A DNA stretch of 64,000 nt from Casuarius casuarius. Taxonomy: Eukaryota; Chordata; Aves; Casuariiformes; Casuariidae. Of this stretch, positions 24,255 to 35,457 are shown one piece after another. The stretch spans positions 531,255-595,254 of the forward strand of contig PTFA01000193.1 of assembly GCA_003342895.1 (NCBI GenBank). Reading direction: 5' to 3'. The translations under genes and the position numbers were made by a program. Position 1 is the stretch's first letter. Every line of letters begins with the position of its first letter. The notes below the pieces were generated by a model. That model saw only the letters and a list, made by a program, of their open reading frames with translations, was not told the origin of the DNA and did no database searches.

Positions 24255-24856
24255 AACTTGTCAAACAGCAGTTCTGCAAAGAAGAGTCTGAATGCTTTAG
24301 TGCATCCCAAGCGGAACACAAACAAGCAGTGTCATGCTGTTGGACAAAAGGCAAACACCCTCCCGGGATGCACCAGCAGAGAGCAAGGCAAGAGACATCT
24401 GTCTGTCCTGCCGCTGCATCAGCACCAAGGAGGTTTGAGCTGGAGTCGCAGGTGTGGTACTGGGCACTCCTCTCGCTAAAGCTGTGGACCAGTTGGAAAA
24501 GATCCAGAAGAGAATTGCATGAATAATCAGCTCTCTACAAACCAGCCTACATGAAAAAAACGGAATGAAATTGTTTGGCATAATAAAAAGAGAAGGGCAG
24601 AGATAATTACAGTCTACAAATATATAGGGAGCTGCTGCAGAGAGGACAGGAACAAGCTGTGCTCTGTGGCCAGTGAACAGGACAAAAAGTTGCAGTTAGA
24701 AATATTAGGTTAAATGTTAGGAAAACATTAAATAATTTTATCAGTAAGTACTGGAGTAATTGCCTGGGGAGATAGTTAGAGCTTCCATCATGAGAGGCAT
24801 AAGCATAGACTAGACAAACACATAATGGTTCATCAAAGTTTATCCCGCCTTGAGGT
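24255..24856 (+). mobile_element. CR1 LINE, 3' part, decayed
   Basis: The order of phrases follows the 3' end of an old amniote CR1 in sense orientation: GCAGTGTCATGCTGTTGG (24327-24344), AAAAGGCAAACACCCTCCCGGGATG (about 24345-24369, for AAAAGCAAACATCATTCTGGGATG), GGACCAGTTGGAAAAGATCCAGAAGAGAATTGCATGAATAATCAG (24486-24530), CTACAAATATATAGGGAG (24613-24630), AGTGAACAGGACAAAAAG (24672-24689), TTAGGAAAACATTAAATAA (24718-24736), TACTGGAGTAATTGCCTGGGGAGATAG (24749-24775), CCATCATGAGAGG (24785-24797) and GACTAGACAAACACAT (24809-24824). CR1 is a non-LTR retrotransposon; this is the stretch around the end of ORF2 and the 3' UTR. The terminal short repeats are not preserved and no intact reading frame remains. 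Strongest mobile-element call in the window; ends approximate. Confidence 0.85.
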
Positions 24857-24968
24857 AGGAAAAAAGAACTATGCAACGTCTACGGCTCCTTTCAAACCTT
24901 TGACTGAGCGCTTGCAATTTTCCAAAGCCTCGTGCTGACCTTTTCTCTAAACACTCTCTATGCACTAC
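24857..24968. other. Short non-coding spacer
   Basis: Unique sequence between the CR1 remnant and the tandem duplication; it may contain the last eroded bases of the CR1 element. Confidence 0.4.
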
Positions 24969-25030
24969 AACCCGGCATTTCCATGGGTTGGCATCTTATA
25001 ACCCGGCATTTCCATGGGTAGGCATCTCTG
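24969..25030. repeat. 31-bp tandem duplication
   Basis: Two adjacent copies of a 31-bp unit beginning AACCCGGCATTTCCATGGGT, at 24969-24999 and 25000-25030. They differ by one substitution inside the first 28 bases and diverge at the last three. High identity against heavily decayed surroundings indicates a recent local duplication. Confidence 0.9.
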
Positions 25031-27126
25031 CATAGAAAGCTCAATACAGTCAACTCGCAATTAGCTCAGGTAATGAGGGGCTGGGATAAAACACCAACAG
25101 CAAAATACCCATGCTATGCAAAACATATGTAAATTAGGCTGCAGAAACAGATTGAGTACATTTGCCTTTGAAAAACTATAAAGACATTTATGCGGCAAGC
25201 AGGAACAGCTTTAAACACCAGTCAGCTGACCAAGAGCTGGAGTGAATTAAACATGCTGTAGGTCACACCTGCTTTGAAGCTATCCTGGAAGTGCTGGCAG
25301 AAAACAGGGTGCAAATACACCATCACATGGATAAACTACCTAAGGCTGAAGGCTGTTTTGATCCCACAGAGTACTAGACCCCTAACAGAAGTGTTTAAAT
25401 TAGGAGCTCCATTTAGATTTGGTGTGTAGGCTCTGTCTATAGACAGTAGGGAGTGAGATGTCCTTCCAGGGAGATTTCAATCTAGACAGAGAGAGCCACC
25501 CTCTGTCCCTGGATTATACAGTGATTCTTGGCTCATTTTTACTAGGCTTCTCACTTAGGTGCTTCAGTCAAAAGCATTAAGTTAGGTGGGATGTGTCCAG
25601 ACCTGTGTGATTTCTCCTTGGCTCAGAGCCTAGGGTTTTCAAGACTACATTACTCTAGCACAATAAAAACTAATAACTAAACCACCTCTTCTAGGGACCG
25701 TCTGTCTGAGGGGAGTAGTGACAAAAAATAATTCATGTAGGACCGGGAAGGACATTTGGGCGACTGCACCCTGGGAACCATTAACACCATTTACGAGTCT
25801 AACAAAATTAATTTTTAAATTATATATATATCTTAGCATCTGCTGCTTTGGTCAGGTAGCTGTTCCACGGCCTCCTTCTCATTTTCTAGTCTAAATATGT
25901 TTAACTACTTGAATTTTGTGCAACGTCTGTCTTGTACCTTCGGGACTTCCTCTGCCTCCCTGGGGCCTGCCCTGCACTGTCTTAATGGAGATGAACTTAT
26001 CTTCTTCAGCTGCAAATGGCTGGAGTAAACATCACTCTTGCCTCTTTGAGCTAAGAGTGTCCTGAGAGAAGCCAGATGCTGAAAAGGTTGTGCATCTTCA
26101 TCTCTTGCTCTTAGTTGTGTCACCTTGTGGCCAAATTCTGGTGAGATCTGGAGGTGACGGTTTCACGACATGCGATATTTGGCAGCCCTGCCTTGCCCGC
26201 TGCTACTCCCCACCCCAGCCCACACTAGATACGTCACGAGCTGTGCTGCGAGCCGGATCAGGCGGCTGAACGGAGGTAAACAGAAAGCGAACAGGCAAAG
26301 AAACAAAACATTTCACAGTCTGGTCCACAATAGCTGGATCACCATTAGTCGGGGGGCCAGGCAGTGCGGCACGGGGTGCAAACCTTGAACAGGCAAGAAC
26401 GCTGAGAGCCGGGGAGGAATAATCTAAACTGGGACTGAATTGAATTCTTAGAGTAAAACTGTAGAGATGTGCTAGTGGCTCTCTCACCTAGACACTACCC
26501 CTGTTTGCATATCTCAATCCACCCAGCAGTAGCCAAAGGGAATGTAACAGAAAGCAAATTATGGACAGACCAACCCAGAGATTAAAGGTTAAAGATAACT
26601 GCTGTATATTGATCCAGTTCATGACTTGGAAATAGAAGATCAGAGGCACCTGAGTAGTTTTCTGCATTAATAAAAGGTGTTGAATTTAATATTTGAATCC
26701 TGGAGATGACATGTGGTCCTTAGCAGTCAGGCGTTTCTGCAGGTTTCTGTTGGTGACAGTAAGGAATGCTCTGAACCGGGTGACAACATCACTGCAGGAT
26801 CAGTATGGCTGTTCCCCAGTTTGCTCCCAAAGCTGGTTGTGGGCCCTGATCTGAACTCTGTGCTGGGACCCAGGCCAGGCTCTGGCAGCGCTGCTGCGTC
26901 ACGGTTTGGCTGGCCCTGCCTCCCTTTGGGTCTTTCTGGAACAGGGAGCTGGCTCTGGTGGAGGATGCCATGAGGGACCGCAGAATTAGAGCACTCTTGG
27001 GCAGTCATGGTCCTGCTCACATGCACCTTAACCGAGGGATGAGATGGGACACTATAACAGCTTCTGTTGTCAGGCACTGGGGTGGGGAGTGCACTCAGTC
27101 TTTGGAGGACCTACGAGTGAAGTATA

Positions 27127-27150
27127 GGAAATAAAGAGGAAATAAAGAAA
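27127..27150. repeat. 11-bp direct repeat
   Basis: GGAAATAAAGA is present twice in tandem, with one further partial copy. A small slippage product without evident function. Confidence 0.6.
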
Positions 27151-28553
27151 TGGAACTATAGAGGTGAAGACTCGAGCTGACGTGCTTGGTCCCATCGCAA
27201 AGGCTTTCTGGGTTCATGCTGTAGCATCGCAGNAGGGAGAGCTGAGGGGCTCTGCCTTAGCTACAGAGCCTGGGGGGCTCCTTCGAGGCCTCTGCGCCGG
27301 GTGACAGGCAGGGAGGGTTAACCCGAGCACAGGGCTCTCCGAGGCCGATTGAAGTTCTCCCTGCTGTGAGGAAATTTCAAGCTCGTTCTGATCAAAGGGA
27401 GCAGGTTTGGGCTGAGCTGTCTCAGTCCACCGCAGCAGGGGCAGAGCTCTGCGGCTGACGGCAGGATTCACATGGCTGTTTCGGAGTGTCAGGACACCCT
27501 GCGTCTTCCGCTCTCATCCCTTGCTCGACAACGTGGTTTGTGTCCTGGGAACATGGTCCCCTTCGAGGGAGTGCAAATTGCCCAGCTTCTCCCCAGGGAG
27601 AAGACTGAGTGGTTTTTGCAGACAAAACTACCATCCCCATCTAGGAACTATTTTCCCTTTTATAGGGAAAAGCAGGAGCATCACAGAATTCATACACACA
27701 CCTGTAGGCACTTACAGGCACAGATTTAGCTCTCCAAGCCTCAGCCTGGGCCCTGCAAGGACCTGTCTCTCTGTTTTGACAGTGAAGAGAGTATTGAGGA
27801 TACTTGATGAATGTGATGAGATGAATCCTACACTGGTGCAACTCATTTTAATATGGCAAATGTCAAGTAAGAAATTTTTAAAAGGAAGGCACACGTGCAC
27901 CATTGCTTATTTCCTCAGCCACTCAGGCTCCCAGGTGGTTTACAGTTTTGAAGGTGAAAACCATATTGGAATTTCTTTTTCCCTCCTCCTGATAAGAACA
28001 GTCAAAGTCAGTTCCCGGCTTCATCTCAGAAGTCTAATATCACGTTTTCCCTTCTGTCTCTTGTGTTTCAGTCATCACAGGGTTAATCCACTAAACTTGG
28101 CTTTCCAGCTCACGGAGATAACAAAAATGTCTCCTTCCACCGAGCTTCTCATTGTACCGAACATGTCTAATATCAACAGGCGGTGCTGGAGCCGGGCGGC
28201 ACACTCGCCAAGCAGCCCAAGGCTCTGAGCTGCCGGTGGAGAGCGCTGGGCCGATCAGCATCGCGTGGCCTTTCGCAGCACTGAGTCTTGGTCAGACGCG
28301 TTGTTTTGTCTCTCCAGCCAGTGTGAAGCCACACCACAGAGCAAAGGAGTTCTTTTTTTTGCTTGGACTTTTTCTAACCTCCAGTTAATTGATTGCCAAT
28401 TAATCTGCAAACCTGGTCACTCCCTGTACATTAATAGCAGAATATAAATTCATGCTCTCTGCCCTACATCGAGACACAAATGTTCCTTGCCTGAACAAAA
28501 GTTAGGGGTGTGTGTGCTCAAACTAACCTTTACGAATAAGTTATTAACCATCC

Positions 28554-28580
28554 TGAGTTAACTGATTACTAATTAACTCA
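28554..28580. repeat. 27-bp palindrome with exact 8-bp arms
   Basis: TGAGTTAA at 28554-28561 is the exact reverse complement of TTAACTCA at 28573-28580, separated by 11 bp that contain GATTACTAA. It lies in an AT-rich block (28380-28620) with further TTAATTGATTGCCAATTAATC text at 28384-28404, so paired homeodomain/bZIP-type binding sites are plausible. Function is inference. Confidence 0.7.
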
Positions 28581-31500
28581 AGGTCAAAACCCTGCACCCC
28601 AAAGGCTATTTATTTATTTATTTTAACTTATTCTCAACTGCCTGGAGGTGAAGTAAGATAAAATAAAACGTTTACTTCATTCTGCCATGCAGCATGGCTG
28701 TTTTGGCAACGGGACAAGGAAGGAAATGGGATCCTCTCTCCAGCCAACCATGGGTTCCTGCTCCCGGATTTTCTCCATCTTTGTAACCGAATGCCCGGGT
28801 CCTCTTTCGCCAGGTCCCTCAATTGAGTGTTCCTGACACGTGCAGTAGGCAGCTGCACACCGGAGGGACTGGCTACACGTCAAGGAACCATGAGAGAAGA
28901 GATCTGACTCCAGCACCTGCTGGATTTGCCAAATAGAGCAGCTTCTTGAGGTGGGAGAGTGGGTGTGTTGCAATTTTCCCCTTCTCACAGAGAAAATAGG
29001 GTGAAGAAATTATGTGGGCCAAGGTGGGATGTCCATAGTGACAGTGCGGCTACGCCTGCAGAGCCCGCTTCTGCCCATGCGTACGCCCACACCCGAGCAC
29101 ACACACGCTGCACTTCTGGACTGTTTCTGAATCCTAGAGTTCAGTAAGCCCCAAGTTCATAAACTTTTTAAGAAAACCATGTGTTAGCAAGTGTGCGAGA
29201 CATTTATTTCCCCACACAAACACTAGCAAAAACGCCTAAATGAGGACGGCCTCAGCAAGCTGTCCCTGGAGAGGGCCTTGCAATATTTCAGGGCTGCTGG
29301 GGTTCCCTTTCAGCCCACTTCAGTTTGTGAACACTGCAGGTGACACGGTCCTGGGAAGCATCTGCAACGATTCCTCAGACTCCTGATCTGAGGACTATGG
29401 TTTAAGAACCACGGCTCTGGAGACATCTTCAGCCTCCCCCAACCCAGGACCACAGCACGACTGGGAAGGACATCTGGCTAGGAGCGGGGGGGCAGAACGA
29501 ATGTCTTGCCTCTTCCCCCTGGCGCCTGAGGGCTGGCAGACGTCCTCCTTGTACCTTCCGTGAGGAAAGTGGTCGTGGAGAACCTGCACAGAACAGAAGG
29601 CAAGCTTTTCCAGACAACGCAGCAACCAACCTCCTTTCCCTCCGTATTCCCGAGTGGGACCAAACAGAGCTCAGGACAAGGTAAGAATGGGTTGTTACAG
29701 CATCTCAAGCTGGAAATGGAGGCAGGAACCTACACAGACTAGTAAGTCATTCCAGTCTATCCAGGTACAAAATGAACCCNGATCTGGGCTAGAAGGCACT
29801 GGAAGACATCAGTGCAAGAATCTTCCTCGCCAAGGAGGACACGGACTGGAATAACCCGAGAAAGACAGGCACTACCTAAGCCAAGCCCCTCCATGAATAA
29901 CTTCATTTAGAGGCTGGTCTGAAGGAAGTTTTGTGCAACAAAACTCTGAAAGTTCACTTTTTCAAGCTGTTTACCTTAAACTCCTTAAACTCCTGCAATT
30001 TTCCTGGTTACCTGATTTGTTGGGTTTTTAGAAATCAGTATATTGGACCACTTGAGCTTCAAAGACCGTGGGACTATTTTCCTTTTCTTGAGACTGACTT
30101 GCTTGCATTGCCAAGTCAGTGTGATAATAACCAGAGTGACATAACAGTTTTAAAAAGTTTCCTTCCATCACCACCACTATCGCAGGTGGAGGAATGACAA
30201 AAGAACAGATTTGTCAGTAACACATTTGGCAAGCAAAGGATACATGCTTTGGCTGAGCTAAAGAGTGGCTGTTATTTGACCACTGGTAGGGCTGAAAACA
30301 ACTTTGTTAACGCTACAGTGTTTGACCAAAAATGTCCAAACGGTTCCAATAATTCATCTACAGATAACAGAAATGGGGCCAAGTCTTCTCAGGAGAGACA
30401 GCAGTGTTCTGCAAAAGAGTAAATAGAAGAAAAATAGCTGCTAACATAATGGGAAACAAACTCCGGCTCACCCTTCCCGTTTGTGAAATACTGCTATAGT
30501 TTCTGTCTAGGAGCACCACAACCGGGCCAAAATCTCACAGCACTAGATGAACTGCTTTCATCCATGGCCAAAGAGTTGGGAAGCCAAGATAACTGACCTC
30601 AGGAAAGGCGCTGGCAATACCGGTCAGCAAGGCATGGAGCAACCCAGTCCCCCAGGGCTCCAGCACACCATTAAGCTCTGCACCGCCAGAGAGAGCCTAC
30701 TACACGGAGGCGGCGACTCCGAGGTAATCACTGCCTTGGGAATGAGCAGGTACACTCCACCTCACACCTAACGGCTCCCCACAGCTATAATTTGCCTGTT
30801 GCTCATCTTCAGGTTGTGCCCTCCCGCTGTTATAATAAGGCTTCTGCGGAGACTGGAGCAAGCTGCTGGTACAACACGCTGCTCAGGCACTACGATCTGC
30901 GTTTGCTGGCAGCCTGCACACGATACAAGGCTTCCGGGGAATGAGGTGGGTATGGAAGAAAAGAGGCACAGAAGAAGGGAAGTATATTTGCACGATCCCT
31001 AATTGTTTTTGGATGATTTCTTCAAGGAGAAGAGCTATTCTTGTAAAGGGATTGTTTAATTTGCTGATGCATCACATTTTGAAGAAACTTTTGGGTCAAG
31101 ATTTTTTAACAAACAAAGCTAGATGAAGACCTGTTTTGTTTTGAGCTGGGTTTTTTTCTGGCATGAGAAAATCAGACATAAAATCAAGAGGAGTGGGTGA
31201 GGAGGACACACAACTTACAATGGATGCTATTTTCACAAGTCCCTGAGAAATCCAGTATAGAAAAACAAAAGCAACAACATCATAAAAACACAAAAGAGAA
31301 GCATTCAATTTCACATGGGCCAAAATGAAATGCTTCGTTCAGGGTTTCAGCTTTTCAATATTTTCTTTTTTTACAAATGCAGATTATATTTTGAACAGAA
31401 ATGGAAAAATCAAAGCTTTTTGTTTCGCACATGTCAACAGAAAATTTTGCAGCTTCTTCAGTCTTTTTAATTTCATTGTTGGGGATTTTTTTAACTAAAT

Positions 31501-32669
31501 GATCCATTATTGACTTTTTAGTTGACAGTATTTCTTAAAATGCTTTGCTCAACCTAAATATGAGCCTTCTGGGGAAAGAAATAGATCTAAAAATATCACC
31601 TAGCTCTAAAAATAAAGCCACGTCTCATTATTTCCTCTGCAAAATGTGCTTCAGTCTTCTACGAGCTGCCACTGGGCACTGCTCCCAGTCACACTGCAGG
31701 TACATGCGGACGCACCGCAGCTCCCACTCCTCCATCTCCGGGATGTCGGGGATCCAACCTTTCTAACTCCGCGCGAGGAGGAGCCGCTGTGTTGGTAGGG
31801 CTCCTCACACTCCAAATTCAGTGTTCACAGAGCAGATGTCTCTGTCCACGGTTGTCACTCAGCTCCTTCCACGCTCAGGAGGAAGAAATAGGCAGAATTA
31901 ATCTGAGGGAGTTTAGAGGTCTACTTTGGGATGAACTAAACATGCCCTGGAAGTGTTTGTATCTCTCCACCGAACATAAACAGCGGCTGGCACAGAAGGG
32001 TCCTGCATGTCCCAGGTCCCTTTGCTCACTCATTGAGCTGGCCAAACACAAGCCAGCTCCCACACGGAAGCCCTATATATATGTGCATTAACAGAGCAAG
32101 CTGATAATGCCTGGAGCGGTATAGTCCTAGTCCCCTGAGCACTCCACCTTGTTGATGCAGCTATGCGACTTTCACATCAGAGCATCCAGCATCTCAGATG
32201 GACAAGCTGACCACACTGATGTAGAAATGGCCGCAGCTCCACCTGAAAACCTTGAGGCACAACGTGCTAAAAGGAAAAGAAGGACCATATCCCTTAAGTA
32301 AATTAAATAAAAATTTAAAATTCTTAAAAACTCCAGTTCCCACCTCTTTCCCGTCCTCCTTCAGGTTCTTGGCATAATAAATTGCCATCTCCAGAGGATG
32401 TGGAGTTAAAGATCTTGGAGAACACTGATTCTGGCATATAGTGAATGTTAATCTATTCCTTTCCTAACACACCACTGTCTGTGAATTTTAAATGAACTGT
32501 ATTAAATATTGATTTCCTATAGCTCTAATTGTGCCTGAAGGTGGATATGTCCTGAGGTGATTCACAAATGTGCCAGCAGACTTCTCAGACGCTGGTGCCT
32601 TCCCTCCACCTGCAGCCAGGTGCATGGGAGAGAGGGTGGTACCAGTGAGAGGGCCTCCGAGGCAATTCA

Positions 32670-32780
32670 GGGTGTCCTGGTTTCTACCCCACAATCACCA
32701 CGACCTTAAGCAATTGAGCTCACTTATCTGTTCCACAAACTATTTCCATCTGTACAATGGGAATAAAAATAATCAATTAG
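32670..32780 (+). mobile_element. MIR-like SINE fragment
   Basis: Sense MIR core in order: TCCTGGTTTCTACCCC at 32675-32690, CACGACCTTAAGCAATTGAG at 32699-32718 (for TGTGACCTTGGGCAAGTCA), CTCACTTATCTGTTCC at 32719-32734, then CTATTTCCATCTGTACAATGGGAATAAAAATAA at 32740-32772 (for CAGTTTCCCCATCTGTAAAATGGGAATAATAATA). One of the clearest MIR remnants here. Confidence 0.7.
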
Positions 32781-33029
32781 ACATAACTTCAGTTTGCAGA
32801 GCTGCTGGTCTCAACAGCAAAAAGTAGTTAATATTATTCCAATATATTCCACACTGTGAGCAGAATGCTTTTTTCTAGAATAAAGTCCTAAATAGTCTAC
32901 ATGCAGCCAAAGCACCTATTCCAGGACGTCCTCTCCCCAAACCGTGCTGGCCAAATTCCCCGTGCAATGAAGATGCAGCGCTCCAAGCTGTCTATAAACA
33001 GGCGGTGTACGTGCTATCTCCAGAGGAGA
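32781..33029. other. Short non-coding spacer
   Basis: Unique sequence between two MIR-like fragments; nothing recognisable. Confidence 0.4.
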
Positions 33030-33085
33030 TACGGTCTCAAAGTGTAGCTAATCTAATGGAAGTAGAGCCAGGATGGGACCCTGCG
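33030..33085 (-). mobile_element. Possible MIR-like fragment (antisense)
   Basis: CAAAGTGTAGCTAATCTAATGGAAG at 33038-33062 followed by AGAGCCAGGATGGGACC at 33064-33080 resembles the reverse-complemented MIR text CAAGGTCACACAGCTAATAAATGGCAGAGCCAGGATTAGAACC. Short and diverged, so tentative. Confidence 0.35.
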
Positions 33086-35400
33086 CTTTATTTATTGACT
33101 AATTTCAGCCTCTTTCTGTGATCATTATCTGCACTGCTCCTTCTTCTAAATCAATTGAAATTGCTCTCTCACTGCAAACTGGAACCAATTCAATTCACTT
33201 CTATTCATCTGGCGTTCAAGTAAAAAAATAATCTGGGAAAAATGGTAACGGATTTATTTGTGCATAAATAGAAAATAATCTACCTTTGCCTTAACCCTTG
33301 ACAGGCATCATCCAAATAGCGGGTGCAGAGATGGCAACGGTCTCTAGCCTGTGCAACAGCTCATGCAAGGCGACAGCTTGCAAGCAGCGCACTTCCAGAG
33401 CAGGGACCTGCAGCATGCCTGTGTGCCAAGGGGTCGGGAGAGCTGCTCTGGCTGGAAACTTACTTCCCACTTGTTCTTCCCTGCCTGAAAGCTAAATGGA
33501 AAAATATGTCTTAGGAGAACTTCAGTTGCTGAAAGGTTATTGTCACCTTCAGAGGGGGAATGGAGGAACTGAAGACTGTGACACTTCTCTGGCTCAGAAT
33601 ACGAGTCTTTTCTATTCTGACAATACAGCACAAGCTCTGGAAGTCCTGCCTCATCAGAGAAATTAGAAATGGAATTAAGCCTCTTGGCTGGGAATGAAAG
33701 CAGGATTCTTCCTAGAGGCATGTTCTCCAAAACCTCATACACTCCAGCTTAACACAACGCAAGCAACAGGACTTCTCTGTCTACTGTCTGTCTACAGAAT
33801 TCATCTGGACCCCGTGGTCACCAAGAAAAACCATGAAAAGTTTCCATCGCTAGAGCCAGGCCTGAGAACATGAGCCTTTCATTCCTTCTGCTATATGCTG
33901 GGCCCACCCTGCTGGTTTCCCACTGTGGGCATCCCCCAGGATTTGGGGATGTAGGGAAGCCTCCGATAAAACACTTTGCTGTCCTGCCCACCCTCACTCT
34001 GCAGCCTGTGAAGTGACATTTTTGATTCCACTTGGCAGTTTCATGCTGCTCCCAAGTCTCTCCTTTCAGCAGGATTTCTAACCCTGCTGAATTGCTCAGT
34101 CAGCTCCTCGGACAGGACCCCAAATCCCTGACTTATATGATATCAGAACCTGATATTCACAGCAAGAGAAAGGAGCTGCCATAAAATATAGATATAGCTT
34201 TGTCAGGTAGCTTTTGCCAAGTTTACAGCAGTGTGTACTCTGCTTTCCATGGGCACTTGTGATATATCAGCGCAAAAAACACCTTCATTGTAAGAGCAGG
34301 AAGCAAATATTTAAGCCTACGGACACCCTGAAATGCTGCATCATTTCCCACCCTTCCTTCAAGGCCTCAGCCCCAGGCATGATGTAGGTCCCCTGAAATC
34401 TCATTCAGAATATTCTGAAGTGTATATGTTGACAGGGAAGCTTTGCATCACCAGGCTTCATGCCAGATGAGATACTGTCCATCCTTCTGCAGTTCATATG
34501 TAAAAGCCTAACAGCACCTGAGCTGAGCTGAGCTCCTCCGTGCTTGAGCAAACGCAGTCCTGAGCCGCCGGCAGAACCCGCGCTCCCTTGGACAGCCCGG
34601 CAGCAGGGAAGCCACTCTCTCTGGCCCAGGCCATGAGCACTGCTGTTTTCTGAACAAATTCACCACGCAGCTCTGAAGAACGCTTCGCTGTTCTCTCTCT
34701 TCCCAGTTTTCCTACCAATTAGCTCAACATCCCATGCAAATGTTGAAAAAACCTTTTTAACACCTTATTTGCTCTCTGTGTTAGGATCACAGAGGGAGGA
34801 CGCAGTTGGGACTGAAGCATCAGATAGTGTCTGCTTCCCATTCTTTTGGTTTGCTACAAATCAGAAACAATGAATTTCTTCAACTTCCTTTAAAAAATCC
34901 ACAGTTAAAGTAGATTATTCCAAATTTTTATTTTAAAAACCTGATTCTAGGTTCTCGCTAAAGCAAATCACGTGCTTGTTCCTGGCAGAATGCCAGGACT
35001 AAATTGGCTTGATACATTTAGTACAATTGCAAGCTAATAGGCAGTCTGGTCTTCTGTCAAACCTATACAATCCTTTAAATGTTTAATCAAGAAGCAAGAT
35101 TAGGATTTAAAGATCCATTGCTTCCAGCATTGTTTTTCTTCTAAGCAAGCCAGTAAAACTAAAAAACCCCTCTGCCAGGGTAGCACTTCTTTGATGCTGA
35201 AGGCAACCTTCTTTGTCCAAGAGGATACAGTATCAGAAAATAAAATACAGTGAGACAGAGGGGCAAAACTATGCTGAGAGCTATGGATGTGCACTTCTTG
35301 TTCCCAAGCCAGAAGATCTTCCAGAGCTTGTTAGAAAGAGAGCCCTCGATTCCACACCGGGGATGAAGGGTCCAGGAGAAGACAGCAGCAAAGAACCTCT

Positions 35401-35457
35401 TATATATCTGTGTATATATACGTATAGGTAAATATATATATGCACACACACTCATAT
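35401..35457. repeat. TA/CA-rich microsatellite
   Basis: Interrupted TA and CA dinucleotide tract, including GTGTATATATACGTATA and AATATATATATGCACACACAC. Explains the isoleucine/tyrosine-rich translation of the minus-strand frame across it. Confidence 0.85.

Larger units (their letters stand above)
25031..32669. other. Non-coding stretch, no gene recognised
   Basis: Long unique stretch. Positions 26150-26280 contain a TACGTCA (CRE-like) core and a GT-AAAC donor-like site. Positions 27220-28230 are GC-rich with several open frames including a 235-codon one at 27521-28228 that I cannot relate to any protein. Positions 28380-28620 are AT-rich with many TTAAT/ATTAA words and a palindrome. Positions 31330-31540 are a GAAA/TTTT-rich segment. 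A short exon-like minus-strand frame at 31622-31763 is listed as a finding. Ambiguous bases stand at 27233 and 29780. Confidence 0.5.

Noticed and set aside
27521..28228. 235-codon plus-strand frame
   Set aside because: It is the longest frame in the window, but the translation has no domain, repeats or coding-type codon bias, and no ATG-proximal promoter or poly(A) context supports it.
33298..33546. Minus-strand frame with leucine-rich text opposite 33298-33495
   Set aside because: At least two other frames, on both strands, are open across the same GC-rich segment, so openness is not evidence of coding.
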